Below are positions 5,275 to 13,295 of a DNA stretch of 25,321 nucleotides, one piece after another. The notes below the pieces were generated by a model, which saw only the letters and a list, made by a program, of their open reading frames with translations, was not told where the DNA came from and ran no database searches. Where the stretch lies: contig CAYVJA010000043.1 of the NCBI GenBank assembly GCA_964451605.1, positions 1-25,321 on the forward strand, given 5' to 3'. The position numbers and the translations under genes are program-made. The stretch is from JAQVSH01 sp964451605. Its GTDB lineage: Bacteria; Bacteroidota; Bacteroidia; Bacteroidales; UBA4181. Each line of letters opens with the position of its first letter. Position 1 is the first letter of the stretch.

Positions 5275-6696
5275 ATGAAAGAGAAATTATTCATTTTCGA
5301 CACAACCCTGCGTGATGGCGAGCAGGTTCCGGGGTGCCAGCTGAACACTGTTGAAAAGATTCAGGTTGCCAAGGCTTTAGAAGAATTGGGTGTCGATATC
5401 ATTGAAGCCGGGTTCCCTGTCTCCAGCCCCGGCGATTTTAATTCGGTTGTCGAGATTTCGAAGGCGGTAACCCGCCCGGTGATTTGTGCTCTCACACGCG
5501 CCGTAGAGAAGGATATTGATGCAGCTGCCGATGCACTGCATTTTGCCAAGTTAAAACGTATTCATACCGGTATCGGAACCTCCGATTACCATATTAAGTA
5601 CAAATTTAACGCTACCCGTGAGGAGGTGCTCGAACGGGCTATTCAGGCGGTGAAATACTCCAAGCGGTTTGTAGAGGATGTGGAGTTCTATGCCGAGGAC
5701 GCCGGACGTTCCGATAATGTATTTCTGGCCAAAGTGGTTGAGGCGGTGATTAAGGCGGGCGCTACCGTAGTGAATATCNNNNNNNNNNNNNNNNNNNNNN
5801 NNNNNNNNNNNNNNNNNNNNNNNNNNNNNNNNNNNNNNNNNNNNNNNNNNNNNNNNNNNNNNNNNNNNNNNNNNNNNNNNNNNNNNNACGGAAGCGGTGA
5901 AAGAGCAGGCAATACCTCGCTCGAAGAGATTGCCATGATTTGCAAGAGTCATAAGGATTTGCCGGTCGAGACCAGTATCGTAACCCAGAATATTATGAAG
6001 AGTTCGCGGCTGGTCTCCACTCTCATGCGGATGCCGGTTCAGCCCAATAAAGCGGTTGTGGGGCGGAATGCCTTTGCCCACTCCTCCGGTATTCACCAGG
6101 ACGGGGTGTTGAAAAACCGCGAGAGTTACGAAATTATCGATCCTGCCGATGTGGGGCTGAGCGACTCCTCTATTGTACTGACTGCCCGCAGTGGAAGAGC
6201 TGCTCTGAAACATCATCTCGAACGGATTGGAATAAACTTTACGCCTGAGCAGTTGGACGAGGCCTACAAGAAATTTCTGGCACTTGCCGACCGCAAAAAG
6301 GATATCTCCGATCAGGATCTCTATGTGATTGCCGGAGTTACCGAGTCGGAACAGAAACACAGACTGAAGCTGAAATATCTGCAGGTGGTGTGCGGAAAGT
6401 CGGCTATCCCCATGGCTACGGTTCAGCTGATTATCGACGGCGAGGTTTGTACAGCTACGTCGCAGGGCAGCGGTCCCGTCGATGCCGCTTTCAACGCCAT
6501 CAGGGCCTTGATTCACCGGAAAGTCACCCTCGAAGAGTACCTGGTTCAGGCCATTACCCGTGGCAGCAATGAGGTGGGTAAGGTACATGTTCAGGTAGAA
6601 AATCAGGGCAATATCTATTACGGTTTTTCGGCCAATACCGATGTGGTTACTGCCTCGGCCGAAGCCTTTATTGATGCAATCTCTAAATTCATATAG
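5275..6696 (+). CDS. leuA: 2-isopropylmalate synthase (contains assembly gap)
   Basis: Condenses acetyl-CoA with 2-oxoisovalerate, the committed step of leucine synthesis. The protein opens MKEKLFIFDTTLRDGEQVPG, with the catalytic and metal-site DTTLRDGEQ, then GFPVSSPGDF and VEFYAEDAGRSD. After the N run come GERAGNTSLEEI, FAHSSGIHQDGVLKN and LTARSGRAALKHHL. The C-terminal LeuA regulatory domain (about the last 115 residues, from LKLKYLQVVCG) is where leucine inhibits the enzyme. 473 codons are shown, 36 of them unknown; the metal-binding HxHDD segment is in the missing part. Comparison with E. coli LeuA predicts about 61 residues there, giving a true length near 498. The frame is open on both sides of the gap and matches, so I treat the gene as intact. 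It heads the operon and is controlled by the attenuator just upstream. Confidence 0.93.
   Translation: MKEKLFIFDTTLRDGEQVPGCQLNTVEKIQVAKALEELGVDIIEAGFPVSSPGDFNSVVEISKAVTRPVICALTRAVEKDIDAAADALHFAKLKRIHTGIGTSDYHIKYKFNATREEVLERAIQAVKYSKRFVEDVEFYAEDAGRSDNVFLAKVVEAVIKAGATVVNIXXXXXXXXXXXXXXXXXXXXXXXXXXXXXXXXXXXXXGSGERAGNTSLEEIAMICKSHKDLPVETSIVTQNIMKSSRLVSTLMRMPVQPNKAVVGRNAFAHSSGIHQDGVLKNRESYEIIDPADVGLSDSSIVLTARSGRAALKHHLERIGINFTPEQLDEAYKKFLALADRKKDISDQDLYVIAGVTESEQKHRLKLKYLQVVCGKSAIPMATVQLIIDGEVCTATSQGSGPVDAAFNAIRALIHRKVTLEEYLVQAITRGSNEVGKVHVQVENQGNIYYGFSANTDVVTASAEAFIDAISKFI
5779..5887. other. Assembly gap (109 N) inside leuA
   Basis: Bases 5779-5887 are all N. The flanks encode ...ATVVNI and GSGERAGN..., which in LeuA proteins are separated by about 61 residues (183 bases), not by 36 codons. 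The run is therefore probably an estimated gap size rather than a true count. Confidence 0.97.
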
Positions 6697-6704
6697 TCTG
6701 ACAT

Positions 6705-8102
6705 ATGAGCAAAACATTATTCGATAAGATTTGGAACTCGCATGTGGTGCGAGAGATCCCTGAAGGCCCCAGTGTATTATATATCGACAGGCATCTGGTG
6801 CACGAGGTGACCAGCCCCCAGGCCTTTTCCGGTCTGGAAAATAGGGGCCTGAAGGTCTTTAAGCCCGGGCAGACATTTGCCACTGCCGATCACAACGTGC
6901 CCACCATCCGTCAACATCTTCCTATAGCCGATGCTTCTTCGCGCATTCCGGTAGAGAAGCTTGCCGAAAATACCCAACGGCATGGAATTGCCTATTTTGG
7001 TTTAAATCACCCCAACCAGGGAGTGGTGCATGTAATGGGCCCCGAACAGGGAATCGTGCTGCCCGGACAGACCATTGTCTGCGGCGACAGCCACACCTCT
7101 ACCCACGGTGCGTTTGGAAGTATTGCCTTTGGCATAGGAACCAGCGAGGTGGAGATGGTGCTTGCCACCCAGTGTATTCTCCAGCCCAAACCCAAAACCA
7201 TGCGGATTCGCGTGGAGGGTCCGCTGGGAAAATGTGTAACGGCCAAAGATATCATTCTCTATATCATCTCTAAGATTTCGGCGGGAGGAGCCACCGGTTA
7301 CTTTGTGGAATATGCCGGTCAGGCCATTACCGATCTTACCATGGAGGCCCGTATGACCCTCTGCAATATGAGTATCGAGATGGGAGCCAGGGGTGGATTG
7401 ATTGCCCCCGACGAGAAGACCTTTGCCTATGTGAAGGGACGTCCTTACGCTCCCGCCGGTGCACAGTGGGATAAGGCGCTTGCCTACTGGAAAACGCTTT
7501 CGACCGATGCCGATGCCGTTTTCGATAAAGAGTTGGTGTTCGATGCCAACGATATTGAGCCGATGATTACTTATGGAACCAATCCCGGTATGGGAATGAA
7601 GGTGAACGGCCGGGTGCCCGACGGAAAAGAGCTGGAGGGATCGGACAAGGTAACCTTCGAAAAGGCGTTACACTACATGGGCCTTGAGGCCGGACAATCG
7701 ATGGAAGGGAAAGAGGTGCAGTATGTTTTTCTGGGCAGTTGTACCAATGGCCGGATTGAGGATTTCCGGATGTTTGCCGATTTTGTAAAGGGGAAAAAGA
7801 AGGCATCCGGTCTGGTGGTGTGGCTTGTTCCCGGTTCGAAACAGGTAGAGGCGCAGTTAAGCGCCGAAGGCATTGATAAAATTCTGGCAGATGCCGGTTT
7901 CGAACTTCGTCAACCCGGATGTTCGGCCTGTCTGGCCATGAACGATGATAAGGTTCCTGCCGGTATGTACAGCGTATCTACCTCGAACCGGAACTTTGAA
8001 GGGCGTCAGGGCCCCGGTTCACGCACCTTTTTGGCCAGTCCCCTGGTGGCTGCCGCGGCAGCTGTTACCGGAAGGGTTACCGACCCCCGCACACTCTGTT
8101 AA
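6705..8102 (+). CDS. leuC: 3-isopropylmalate dehydratase, large subunit
   Basis: With LeuD it isomerises 2-isopropylmalate to 3-isopropylmalate through a [4Fe-4S] cluster; the same heterodimer can convert citramalate to methylmalate. The protein has 465 residues, the normal size for bacterial LeuC. Aconitase-family motifs are complete: YIDRHLVHEVTSPQAF, DHNVPT, CGDSHTSTHGAFGS, and the cluster cysteines C346 (GSCTNGRIED), C406 and C409 (PGCSACLAMN). The C-terminus RNFEGRQGPGSRTFLASP is typical. It starts eight bases after the leuA stop. LeuD follows after 26 bases. Because citramalate synthase is encoded two genes downstream, this enzyme probably serves both leucine and isoleucine synthesis; that dual role is inference. 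Confidence 0.97.
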   Translation: MSKTLFDKIWNSHVVREIPEGPSVLYIDRHLVHEVTSPQAFSGLENRGLKVFKPGQTFATADHNVPTIRQHLPIADASSRIPVEKLAENTQRHGIAYFGLNHPNQGVVHVMGPEQGIVLPGQTIVCGDSHTSTHGAFGSIAFGIGTSEVEMVLATQCILQPKPKTMRIRVEGPLGKCVTAKDIILYIISKISAGGATGYFVEYAGQAITDLTMEARMTLCNMSIEMGARGGLIAPDEKTFAYVKGRPYAPAGAQWDKALAYWKTLSTDADAVFDKELVFDANDIEPMITYGTNPGMGMKVNGRVPDGKELEGSDKVTFEKALHYMGLEAGQSMEGKEVQYVFLGSCTNGRIEDFRMFADFVKGKKKASGLVVWLVPGSKQVEAQLSAEGIDKILADAGFELRQPGCSACLAMNDDKVPAGMYSVSTSNRNFEGRQGPGSRTFLASPLVAAAAAVTGRVTDPRTLC

Positions 8103-8128
8103 TTGAATGAATTATATATTTACAGCAT

Positions 8129-8725
8129 ATGGCAACTGAACCTTTTTCCGTATTAAGGTCTACAGCGGTTCCTCTTCCTGTTGAGAATGTGGATACCGAT
8201 CAGATTATCCCGGCTCGTTTTTTAAAGGCCACCACCCGCGAGGGATTTGGCGACAATCTTTTCCGCGATTGGCGTTATGATGCATCGGGTGCTCCCGTCG
8301 CCTCTTTTGTGTTGAATAATCCCACCTGGTCGGGTTCTATCCTGGTGGCCGGTAAAAATTTCGGCAGTGGATCGAGCCGTGAGCATGCTGCCTGGGCTAT
8401 AGCAGGATATGGGTTTCGCGCTGTGGTCTCCAGCTTTTTTGCCGACATCTTTAAGAACAATGCGCTGAATAACGGCATTTTGCCGGTACAGGTCTCTCCC
8501 GCTTTTCTGGCCCGGATTTTCGAGGCCGTTCAGGCAGATCCCTCTACCGAACTCTGTATTGATCTGGAAAAGCAGGAGATATCTCTGATTGCGTCGGCTC
8601 AGAAAGAACGGTTCGATATCAATCCTTACAAAAAGACCTGTCTTCTCAACGGATACGACGATATCGACTATCTGCTCAGCCTCCGTTCCGAGATTGAGGC
8701 CTTCGACGCAGTGAAGCGCTATTAG
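8129..8725 (+). CDS. leuD: 3-isopropylmalate dehydratase, small subunit
   Basis: The swivelling small subunit that completes the LeuCD isomerase active site. The protein has 198 residues, as expected for the proteobacterial/Bacteroidetes-type LeuD (about 200) rather than the shorter archaeal-type. Key motifs are VENVDTDQIIPARFL near residues 18-32 and GKNFGSGSSREHAAWA near residues 75-90, which supply the substrate-recognition loop and the conserved serine-rich active-site segment, followed by FADIFKNNALNNGILPV. It sits between leuC (26 bases upstream) and the citramalate synthase gene (13 bases downstream) in the same operon. Confidence 0.97.
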   Translation: MATEPFSVLRSTAVPLPVENVDTDQIIPARFLKATTREGFGDNLFRDWRYDASGAPVASFVLNNPTWSGSILVAGKNFGSGSSREHAAWAIAGYGFRAVVSSFFADIFKNNALNNGILPVQVSPAFLARIFEAVQADPSTELCIDLEKQEISLIASAQKERFDINPYKKTCLLNGYDDIDYLLSLRSEIEAFDAVKRY

Positions 8726-8738
8726 TAAAGCAAATGCT

Positions 8739-10250
8739 ATGGCAACCGTAGAACTGTTAGATACCACCCTGCGCGACGGTGAGCAGACCTCGGGGGTCTC
8801 CTTTTCGCCCGAGGAGAAATTGCAGGTGGCCCGTTCGCTGCTGGAAGATGTAAAAATCGACCGGATCGAGGTGGCTTCGGCTCGGGTCTCCGACGGAGAA
8901 CTGGAGGCGGTTCGACGTATTGTGCAGTGGGCACAGACGCGCGATCTGGTAAGCCGGGTTGAGGTGCTCTGTTTTCTGGACGGAGGTGAATCGGTTAACT
9001 GGGCTCATTCGGCCGGAATTGAGACGGTGAATCTGCTGACCAAAGGGTCGTTGAAACACCTGGAGGGTCAGTTACGCAAAACCCCCGAGCAACACATTGC
9101 CGACATCAGGAGTGCACTGTTGCATGTGACAGAAAAGGGGATGAAGGCCAACATCTATTTGGAAGACTGGAGCAATGGAATGATTGCTTCGCCCCACTAT
9201 GTGTACAATATACTCGATGCACTGCAGCACGAACCCTTTCTTCGGTTTATGCTTCCCGATACGCTGGGGGTACTTACGCCCGATCAGACGTTTGCTTTCT
9301 GCAAGGCTATGACAGATCGCTATCCGGCGCTGCATTTCGACTTTCACGCGCACAACGACTACGATCTCGCGGTAGCCAACTCCCTTGCTGCGGTTCGTGC
9401 CGGCGTAAAGGGGGTACATGCCACGATTAACGGTTTGGGTGAGCGGGCAGGGAATGCACCTATTGCCAGTGTGATTGCTGTTCTGAAAGACCATTTGAAA
9501 TTGCCTCTCCGGGTTAATGAGGAGAAGATTACCCGCATCAGTAAATTGGTGGAATCGTTCTCCGGAATCCGGATTCCTGCCAACAAGCCGATTGTCGGGG
9601 AGAATGTCTTTACGCAGGCCTGCGGCGTCCATGCCGATGGCGACAACAAAGACAATCTCTATTACAACGACTTGTTGCCGGAGCGGTTTGGACGTACCCG
9701 TAAATATGCGCTGGGTAAAACCTCAGGAAAATCGAATATTCTCAAGAATCTGGAGGAGCTTGATATTCAGCTCGATCCCGAGATTATGAAGAAGGTAACA
9801 CGGAGGGTTGTGGAGCTGGGCGACCGGAAGGAGAATGTTACGGCCGAGGATCTTCCCTACATCATTGCCGATGTGTTACACAATGAGTCGATTACCCAAA
9901 AAATCCGGGTGGTGAACTACGCGCTTACAGTAGCCGAGGGGCTGAAGTCGTCGGCTACACTGATGATTGAGATAGAGGGGCATATTTATCAGGAAACCTC
10001 CTCGGGCGACGGGCAGTACGATGCCTTTATGAATGCGTTGCATAAGATCTATGGCAGTTTAGGCAAAAGTCTGCCGCGGCTTACCGATTACGAGGTAACC
10101 ATTCCTCCCGGCGGCAAAACCGATGCCCTTGTTGAGACGGTTATTACCTGGAGCTACCGCGACAGGGAGTTTAAATCGAGAGGGCTCGATCCCGATCAGA
10201 CCGTTGCAGCGATAAAGGCTACTGTAAAAATGTTGAATATTATTGCATAA
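8739..10250 (+). CDS. cimA: (R)-citramalate synthase, Leptospira type
   Basis: Condenses pyruvate with acetyl-CoA to citramalate, the entry to threonine-independent isoleucine synthesis. The protein has 503 residues: an HMGL-like TIM barrel, a linker and a C-terminal LeuA-type regulatory domain (about the last 115 residues, including GDGQYDAFMNAL and TIPPGGKTDALVET). Catalytic and metal residues are R12 and D13 (DTTLRDGEQ), E142, H203 and H205 (FHAHND). From recall of the Leptospira interrogans enzyme, its pyruvate pocket uses Leu81, Leu104 and Tyr144; the aligned residues here are L77, L100 and Y140 (NIYLEDWSNG), and long stretches such as VFTQACGVHADGD closely match that enzyme. Automatic annotation often calls this family a second 2-isopropylmalate synthase. 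Its place between leuD and leuB fits a shared pathway. Enzyme specificity is inferred, not shown. Confidence 0.85.
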   Translation: MATVELLDTTLRDGEQTSGVSFSPEEKLQVARSLLEDVKIDRIEVASARVSDGELEAVRRIVQWAQTRDLVSRVEVLCFLDGGESVNWAHSAGIETVNLLTKGSLKHLEGQLRKTPEQHIADIRSALLHVTEKGMKANIYLEDWSNGMIASPHYVYNILDALQHEPFLRFMLPDTLGVLTPDQTFAFCKAMTDRYPALHFDFHAHNDYDLAVANSLAAVRAGVKGVHATINGLGERAGNAPIASVIAVLKDHLKLPLRVNEEKITRISKLVESFSGIRIPANKPIVGENVFTQACGVHADGDNKDNLYYNDLLPERFGRTRKYALGKTSGKSNILKNLEELDIQLDPEIMKKVTRRVVELGDRKENVTAEDLPYIIADVLHNESITQKIRVVNYALTVAEGLKSSATLMIEIEGHIYQETSSGDGQYDAFMNALHKIYGSLGKSLPRLTDYEVTIPPGGKTDALVETVITWSYRDREFKSRGLDPDQTVAAIKATVKMLNIIA

Positions 10251-10261
10251 ATCACATCCAC

Positions 10262-10284
10262 GGCCGGACCATGCTCCGGCCTTT
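10262..10284 (+). terminator. Intercistronic hairpin between cimA and leuB
   Basis: GGCCGGA (10262-10268) and TCCGGCC (10275-10281) form a perfect 7-bp GC-rich stem with loop CCATGC, followed by TTTAAACTTT. It lies in the only sizeable gap (51 bases) inside the leu operon. The weak T tract suggests partial termination or an mRNA-processing/stability element rather than a complete stop. Confidence 0.5.
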
Positions 10285-10301
10285 AAACTTTCTACTTTTA
10301 T

Positions 10302-11378
10302 ATGGAAAAAAAGATAGCAGTTTTGGCGGGCGATGGAATCGGACCCGAGATAATGGAGCAGGCTCTCAAGGTTATCAAGGCTGTTGAGAAAAAATTCGGC
10401 CATCGGTTTTCATACCGGTCTGCGCTTACGGGTGCTTGTGCCATTGATGCGTGCGGCGATCCCTATCCTGCCGATACTCACGCACTTTGTATGGAGAGCG
10501 ATGCCGTAATGTTTGGAGCCATTGGCGATCCCCGTTTCGACAACGATCCCAAAGCAAAGGTTCGTCCCGAGCAGGGGCTCCTGCGGATGCGTAAACAGTT
10601 GGGATTGTATGCCAATCTGCGCCCGGTTTCGCCCTTTGCCTCATTGCTGCATAAATCGCCACTGAAAAGCGAACTGGTAGATGGCGTTGATCTGCTGGTA
10701 ATCCGGGAACTTACCGGAGGCCTCTATTTTGGTGAACCCCGTGGCCGGTCGGAAGATCAGAAAACCGCCTTCGAAACCTGCATCTATACCCGGGCAGAGG
10801 TGGAGCGCGTGGCACGGCTGGCTTTTGCCTATGCACGTACCCGCAAGAATAAACTCACAGCGGTAGATAAGGCCAATGTGCTTCCTACTTCGCGGTTGTG
10901 GCGCGAAACCATCCAGGAGCTGCACGCTTCGGAGTTTTCGGATGTGGAGCTGGAGTTTATGTTTGTCGATAATGCCGCGATGCAGCTGGTAACCTGGCCA
11001 AAGCGCTTCGATGTAATGGTTACGGAGAACCTCTTTGGAGATATCCTGACCGACGAGGCCAGTGTGCTGACCGGTTCGCTGGGTATGCTTCCTTCGGCCT
11101 CGATCGGGATCCATACATCGGTTTTCGAGCCCATTCACGGTTCGTATCCTCAGGCAGCAGGGAAGAACATTGCCAATCCTATCGGAACGGTGCTCTCGGC
11201 AGCTCTGATGTTTGAATATGCCTTTAAGGCTCCTGCCGAGGGCGCTCTGATCCGGGCAGCCTGCGATGCATCGCTCCGCGAGCAATTTGTTACGTCCGAC
11301 ATTGCCGGTTCCGGTGTCACGCCCCGCAGTACCTCGGAGGTGGGCGACTGGCTGGCTGAATACATTGCTAAGGCTTAG
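10302..11378 (+). CDS. leuB: 3-isopropylmalate dehydrogenase
   Basis: Oxidatively decarboxylates 3-isopropylmalate to 2-oxoisocaproate with NAD; the family also handles the methylmalate intermediate of the citramalate route. The protein has 358 residues, normal for LeuB. Motifs: VLAGDGIGPEIMEQALKV at the N-terminus, YANLRPV, RELTGGLYFGEPRGR (substrate-binding Arg and the loop diagnostic for IPMDH), DKANVLPTSRLWRE with catalytic Lys, FVDNAAMQLV, and ENLFGDILTDEASVLTGSLGMLPSAS with the metal-binding aspartates, then the NAD-binding HGSYPQAAGKNIANPIGT. It is the last gene of the operon, 51 bases after cimA with a small hairpin in between, and ends before a strong terminator shared with purA. Confidence 0.97.
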   Translation: MEKKIAVLAGDGIGPEIMEQALKVIKAVEKKFGHRFSYRSALTGACAIDACGDPYPADTHALCMESDAVMFGAIGDPRFDNDPKAKVRPEQGLLRMRKQLGLYANLRPVSPFASLLHKSPLKSELVDGVDLLVIRELTGGLYFGEPRGRSEDQKTAFETCIYTRAEVERVARLAFAYARTRKNKLTAVDKANVLPTSRLWRETIQELHASEFSDVELEFMFVDNAAMQLVTWPKRFDVMVTENLFGDILTDEASVLTGSLGMLPSASIGIHTSVFEPIHGSYPQAAGKNIANPIGTVLSAALMFEYAFKAPAEGALIRAACDASLREQFVTSDIAGSGVTPRSTSEVGDWLAEYIAKA

Positions 11379-11404
11379 GCCCGAACCTCTTTCTGTTAAA
11401 CAGT

Positions 11405-11449
11405 TTGGCCTCCTGTAACACGCTAATGGCGTGTTTACCAGGAGGCCAA
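11405..11449. terminator. Bidirectional terminator between leuB and purA
   Basis: TTGGCCTCCTG (11405-11415) pairs perfectly with CAGGAGGCCAA (11439-11449). Inside it a second stem AACACGC/GCGTGTT extends the hairpin. Short T-rich stretches follow on both strands (GTCTTTATT on +, ACTGTTT on -). It lies between the convergent ends of leuB and purA. Confidence 0.85.
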
Positions 11450-11473
11450 GTCTTTATTAAGAAGTCGCAATAG

Positions 11474-12736
11474 TTATCGGAAGATGGTCTCTTTCCGGTT
11501 TGGGCCTACCGAAACAATCCGGAAGGGAACTCCCATCTGTTCTTCGATAAAGGCAATATACTGTTTCAACTCAGCAGGAACCTCTTCCCATTTGCGAAGG
11601 TGAGAGATATCGGTTTTCCAGCCTTTGAACGAAGTATAAACCGGTTCAATTTCCGCTTTTACATCGAAGGGGATCTCCTGTGTAATCTCACCATTCACCT
11701 TGTAGGCAGTACATACTTTAATTTCGTCCATTACGGAGAGAACGTCGGGTTTGGTGAGAATCAGATCGGTAACGCCGTTTACCATCACCGCATATTTGAG
11801 AGCAGGCAGGTCGAGCCATCCGCATCGGCGGGGACGCCCGGTGGTAGCACCAAATTCATGTCCTACAGCGCGCAACTGTTCGCCGGTGGCATCGTTGAGT
11901 TCGGTAGGAAAGGGGCCGCTCCCCACACGGGTGCAATAGGCCTTCACAATACCAAACACTTTGCCTATGGCTCCGGGTGCAACGCCCAGTCCGGTGCAGG
12001 CACCTGCGCATACGGTGTTCGAGGAGGTAACAAAGGGATAGGAGCCAAAATCGATATCGAGGAGGGTTCCCTGTGCCCCTTCGGCCAGGATACTCTTGCC
12101 GTCACGGAGAAATTGGTTCATCACGTACTCGCTGTTCACCACAGTGAGTGAACGAATCAATTCGATGGCCTGGAACCAGGCACTCTCCTCCTGCGAGAGA
12201 TCGATATCGGCACCGTATTGGGCAAAGATAGCCCGGTGTTTTTCTACCAGCGCATCGTAACGCGCTTTGAAGTCGGGGGTGAAGATATCTCCCACACGAA
12301 GACCGCTCCGGCCAATTTTGTCGGTATAGGTGGGTCCGATACCTTTTAGGGTTGAACCAATCTTCCCGGCACCCTTGGCCTCCTCGTAAACGCGGTCTAA
12401 AGCGCGGTGCGAAGGGAGAATGAGGTGAGCCTTTTTCGAGATATAGAGATGACTCAGGTTGATTTTGTGGGGGAGGAGCGTATCGATCTCTTTTTTGAAG
12501 ATAACGGGATCTATCACTACACCGCTGCCAATCACGTTTATCTGTTCGGGATGGAAAATGCCCGAAGGTATGGTGTGGAGCACATGTTTAATCTGGTTGA
12601 ATTCGAGCGTGTGACCGGCATTCGGGCCTCCCTGGAAACGGGCTATCACATCGTATTCGGGTGTAAGGGCATCTACAATTTTACCCTTCCCTTCGTCACC
12701 CCACTGCAGCCCGAGCAGTACATCTAATTTTGTCAT
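11474..12736 (-). CDS. purA: Adenylosuccinate synthetase
   Basis: Joins IMP and aspartate using GTP, the first committed step to AMP. The protein has 420 residues, usual for the family. It begins MTKLDVLLGLQWGDEGKGK, containing the GDEGKGK phosphate loop with the catalytic Asp, then GPNAGHT with the catalytic His, LPSHRALDRVYEEAKG, IGSTLKGIGPTYTDK, and EGAQGTLLDIDFGSYPFVTSSNT, TGLGVAPGAIG and TTGRPRRCGWLDLPAL. It is the last of three genes on the minus strand after rel and fur, 86 bases downstream of fur, in a gap where I cannot see a convincing TAnnTTTG promoter. PurA enzymes are known targets of (p)ppGpp inhibition, which makes the neighbouring rel gene notable. Confidence 0.98.
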   Translation of the reverse strand: MTKLDVLLGLQWGDEGKGKIVDALTPEYDVIARFQGGPNAGHTLEFNQIKHVLHTIPSGIFHPEQINVIGSGVVIDPVIFKKEIDTLLPHKINLSHLYISKKAHLILPSHRALDRVYEEAKGAGKIGSTLKGIGPTYTDKIGRSGLRVGDIFTPDFKARYDALVEKHRAIFAQYGADIDLSQEESAWFQAIELIRSLTVVNSEYVMNQFLRDGKSILAEGAQGTLLDIDFGSYPFVTSSNTVCAGACTGLGVAPGAIGKVFGIVKAYCTRVGSGPFPTELNDATGEQLRAVGHEFGATTGRPRRCGWLDLPALKYAVMVNGVTDLILTKPDVLSVMDEIKVCTAYKVNGEITQEIPFDVKAEIEPVYTSFKGWKTDISHLRKWEEVPAELKQYIAFIEEQMGVPFRIVSVGPNRKETIFR

Positions 12737-12822
12737 CTCTGGTTTACATTATATGAATTCGACGGCACGTATCGTGTAGTCGCAAAAACGTGGCCAATTA
12801 CGAACAAAGATTGGAAAGGGGG

Positions 12823-13266
12823 TCAACACCCTTCATTACTTTTCCGTCCAAAGACATAGAGCGCATAGTTTTCCATGGTCATACCCTCCTGTTGGCACAC
12901 CTCTTCCAGAATGGCTTTGATTCTGGGATCCGAAAACTCGATGGTTTCGTTGGTATCGGTGCAGACCAGGTGATCATGAGGATTCGTCTGAAGCCGTTTC
13001 TCATAAACCGATAGGTTTTTTCCAAAGTGCAGACGGTTTACCAGGCCGCAATCCAGCAGCAGTTCCATGGTATTGTAGAGTGTGGCTCTGCTCACTCTGT
13101 AATTCTTTTTTTTCATCAGGACGAAGAGGGTCTCAATATCGAAATGCGAATTGTGGCGATAGATCTCTTCTAAGATGGAGAAACGCTCCGGCGTTTTCCG
13201 ATGCCCCGATTGCTTGAGGTACTCCGCGAAGATGGCGGCAGGGCTCTTCTGGTGTATTTCGCTCAT
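12823..13266 (-). CDS. Fur-family transcriptional repressor lacking the CxxC zinc pair
   Basis: A cytoplasmic metal-responsive DNA-binding protein of 147 residues. The N-terminal winged helix-turn-helix includes GHRKTPERFSILEEIY and the recognition segment RVSRATLYNTMELL (residues about 57-70). The C-terminal dimerisation/metal domain has H97 and H99 in PHDHLVCTD. Most Fur proteins continue with Cys-x2-Cys here; this one has C102 but Thr at the second position (CTDT), and no second CxxC pair near the C-terminus, so the usual structural zinc site should be absent or altered. It may sense iron, zinc, manganese or peroxide; sequence does not decide. Start ATG at 13266 lies 29 bases after the rel stop, and purA follows, so the three are likely co-transcribed. 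Confidence 0.9.
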   Translation of the reverse strand: MSEIHQKSPAAIFAEYLKQSGHRKTPERFSILEEIYRHNSHFDIETLFVLMKKKNYRVSRATLYNTMELLLDCGLVNRLHFGKNLSVYEKRLQTNPHDHLVCTDTNETIEFSDPRIKAILEEVCQQEGMTMENYALYVFGRKSNEGC

Positions 13267-13295
13267 GATAACTCGTTTTTTGGGTGATGGCCCGG

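Noticed and set aside
5551..6717. Open frame antisense to leuA crossing the N run
   Set aside because: Continuity through 109 N is meaningless and the opposite strand encodes conserved LeuA motifs on both sides.
11600..12151. 183-codon frame antisense to purA
   Set aside because: purA is complete and conserved across this interval; the antisense frame shows no known motif.
12737..12822. Promoter for purA in the fur-purA gap
   Set aside because: The best matches (AATCTTTG and CGTTTTTG on the minus strand) each miss the TA of the -7 box and lack a properly spaced -33 box.
12800..12840. AAGGG/CCCTT stem at the end of fur as a terminator
   Set aside because: Only five base pairs, overlapping the stop codon, with a short T stretch; too weak to call.
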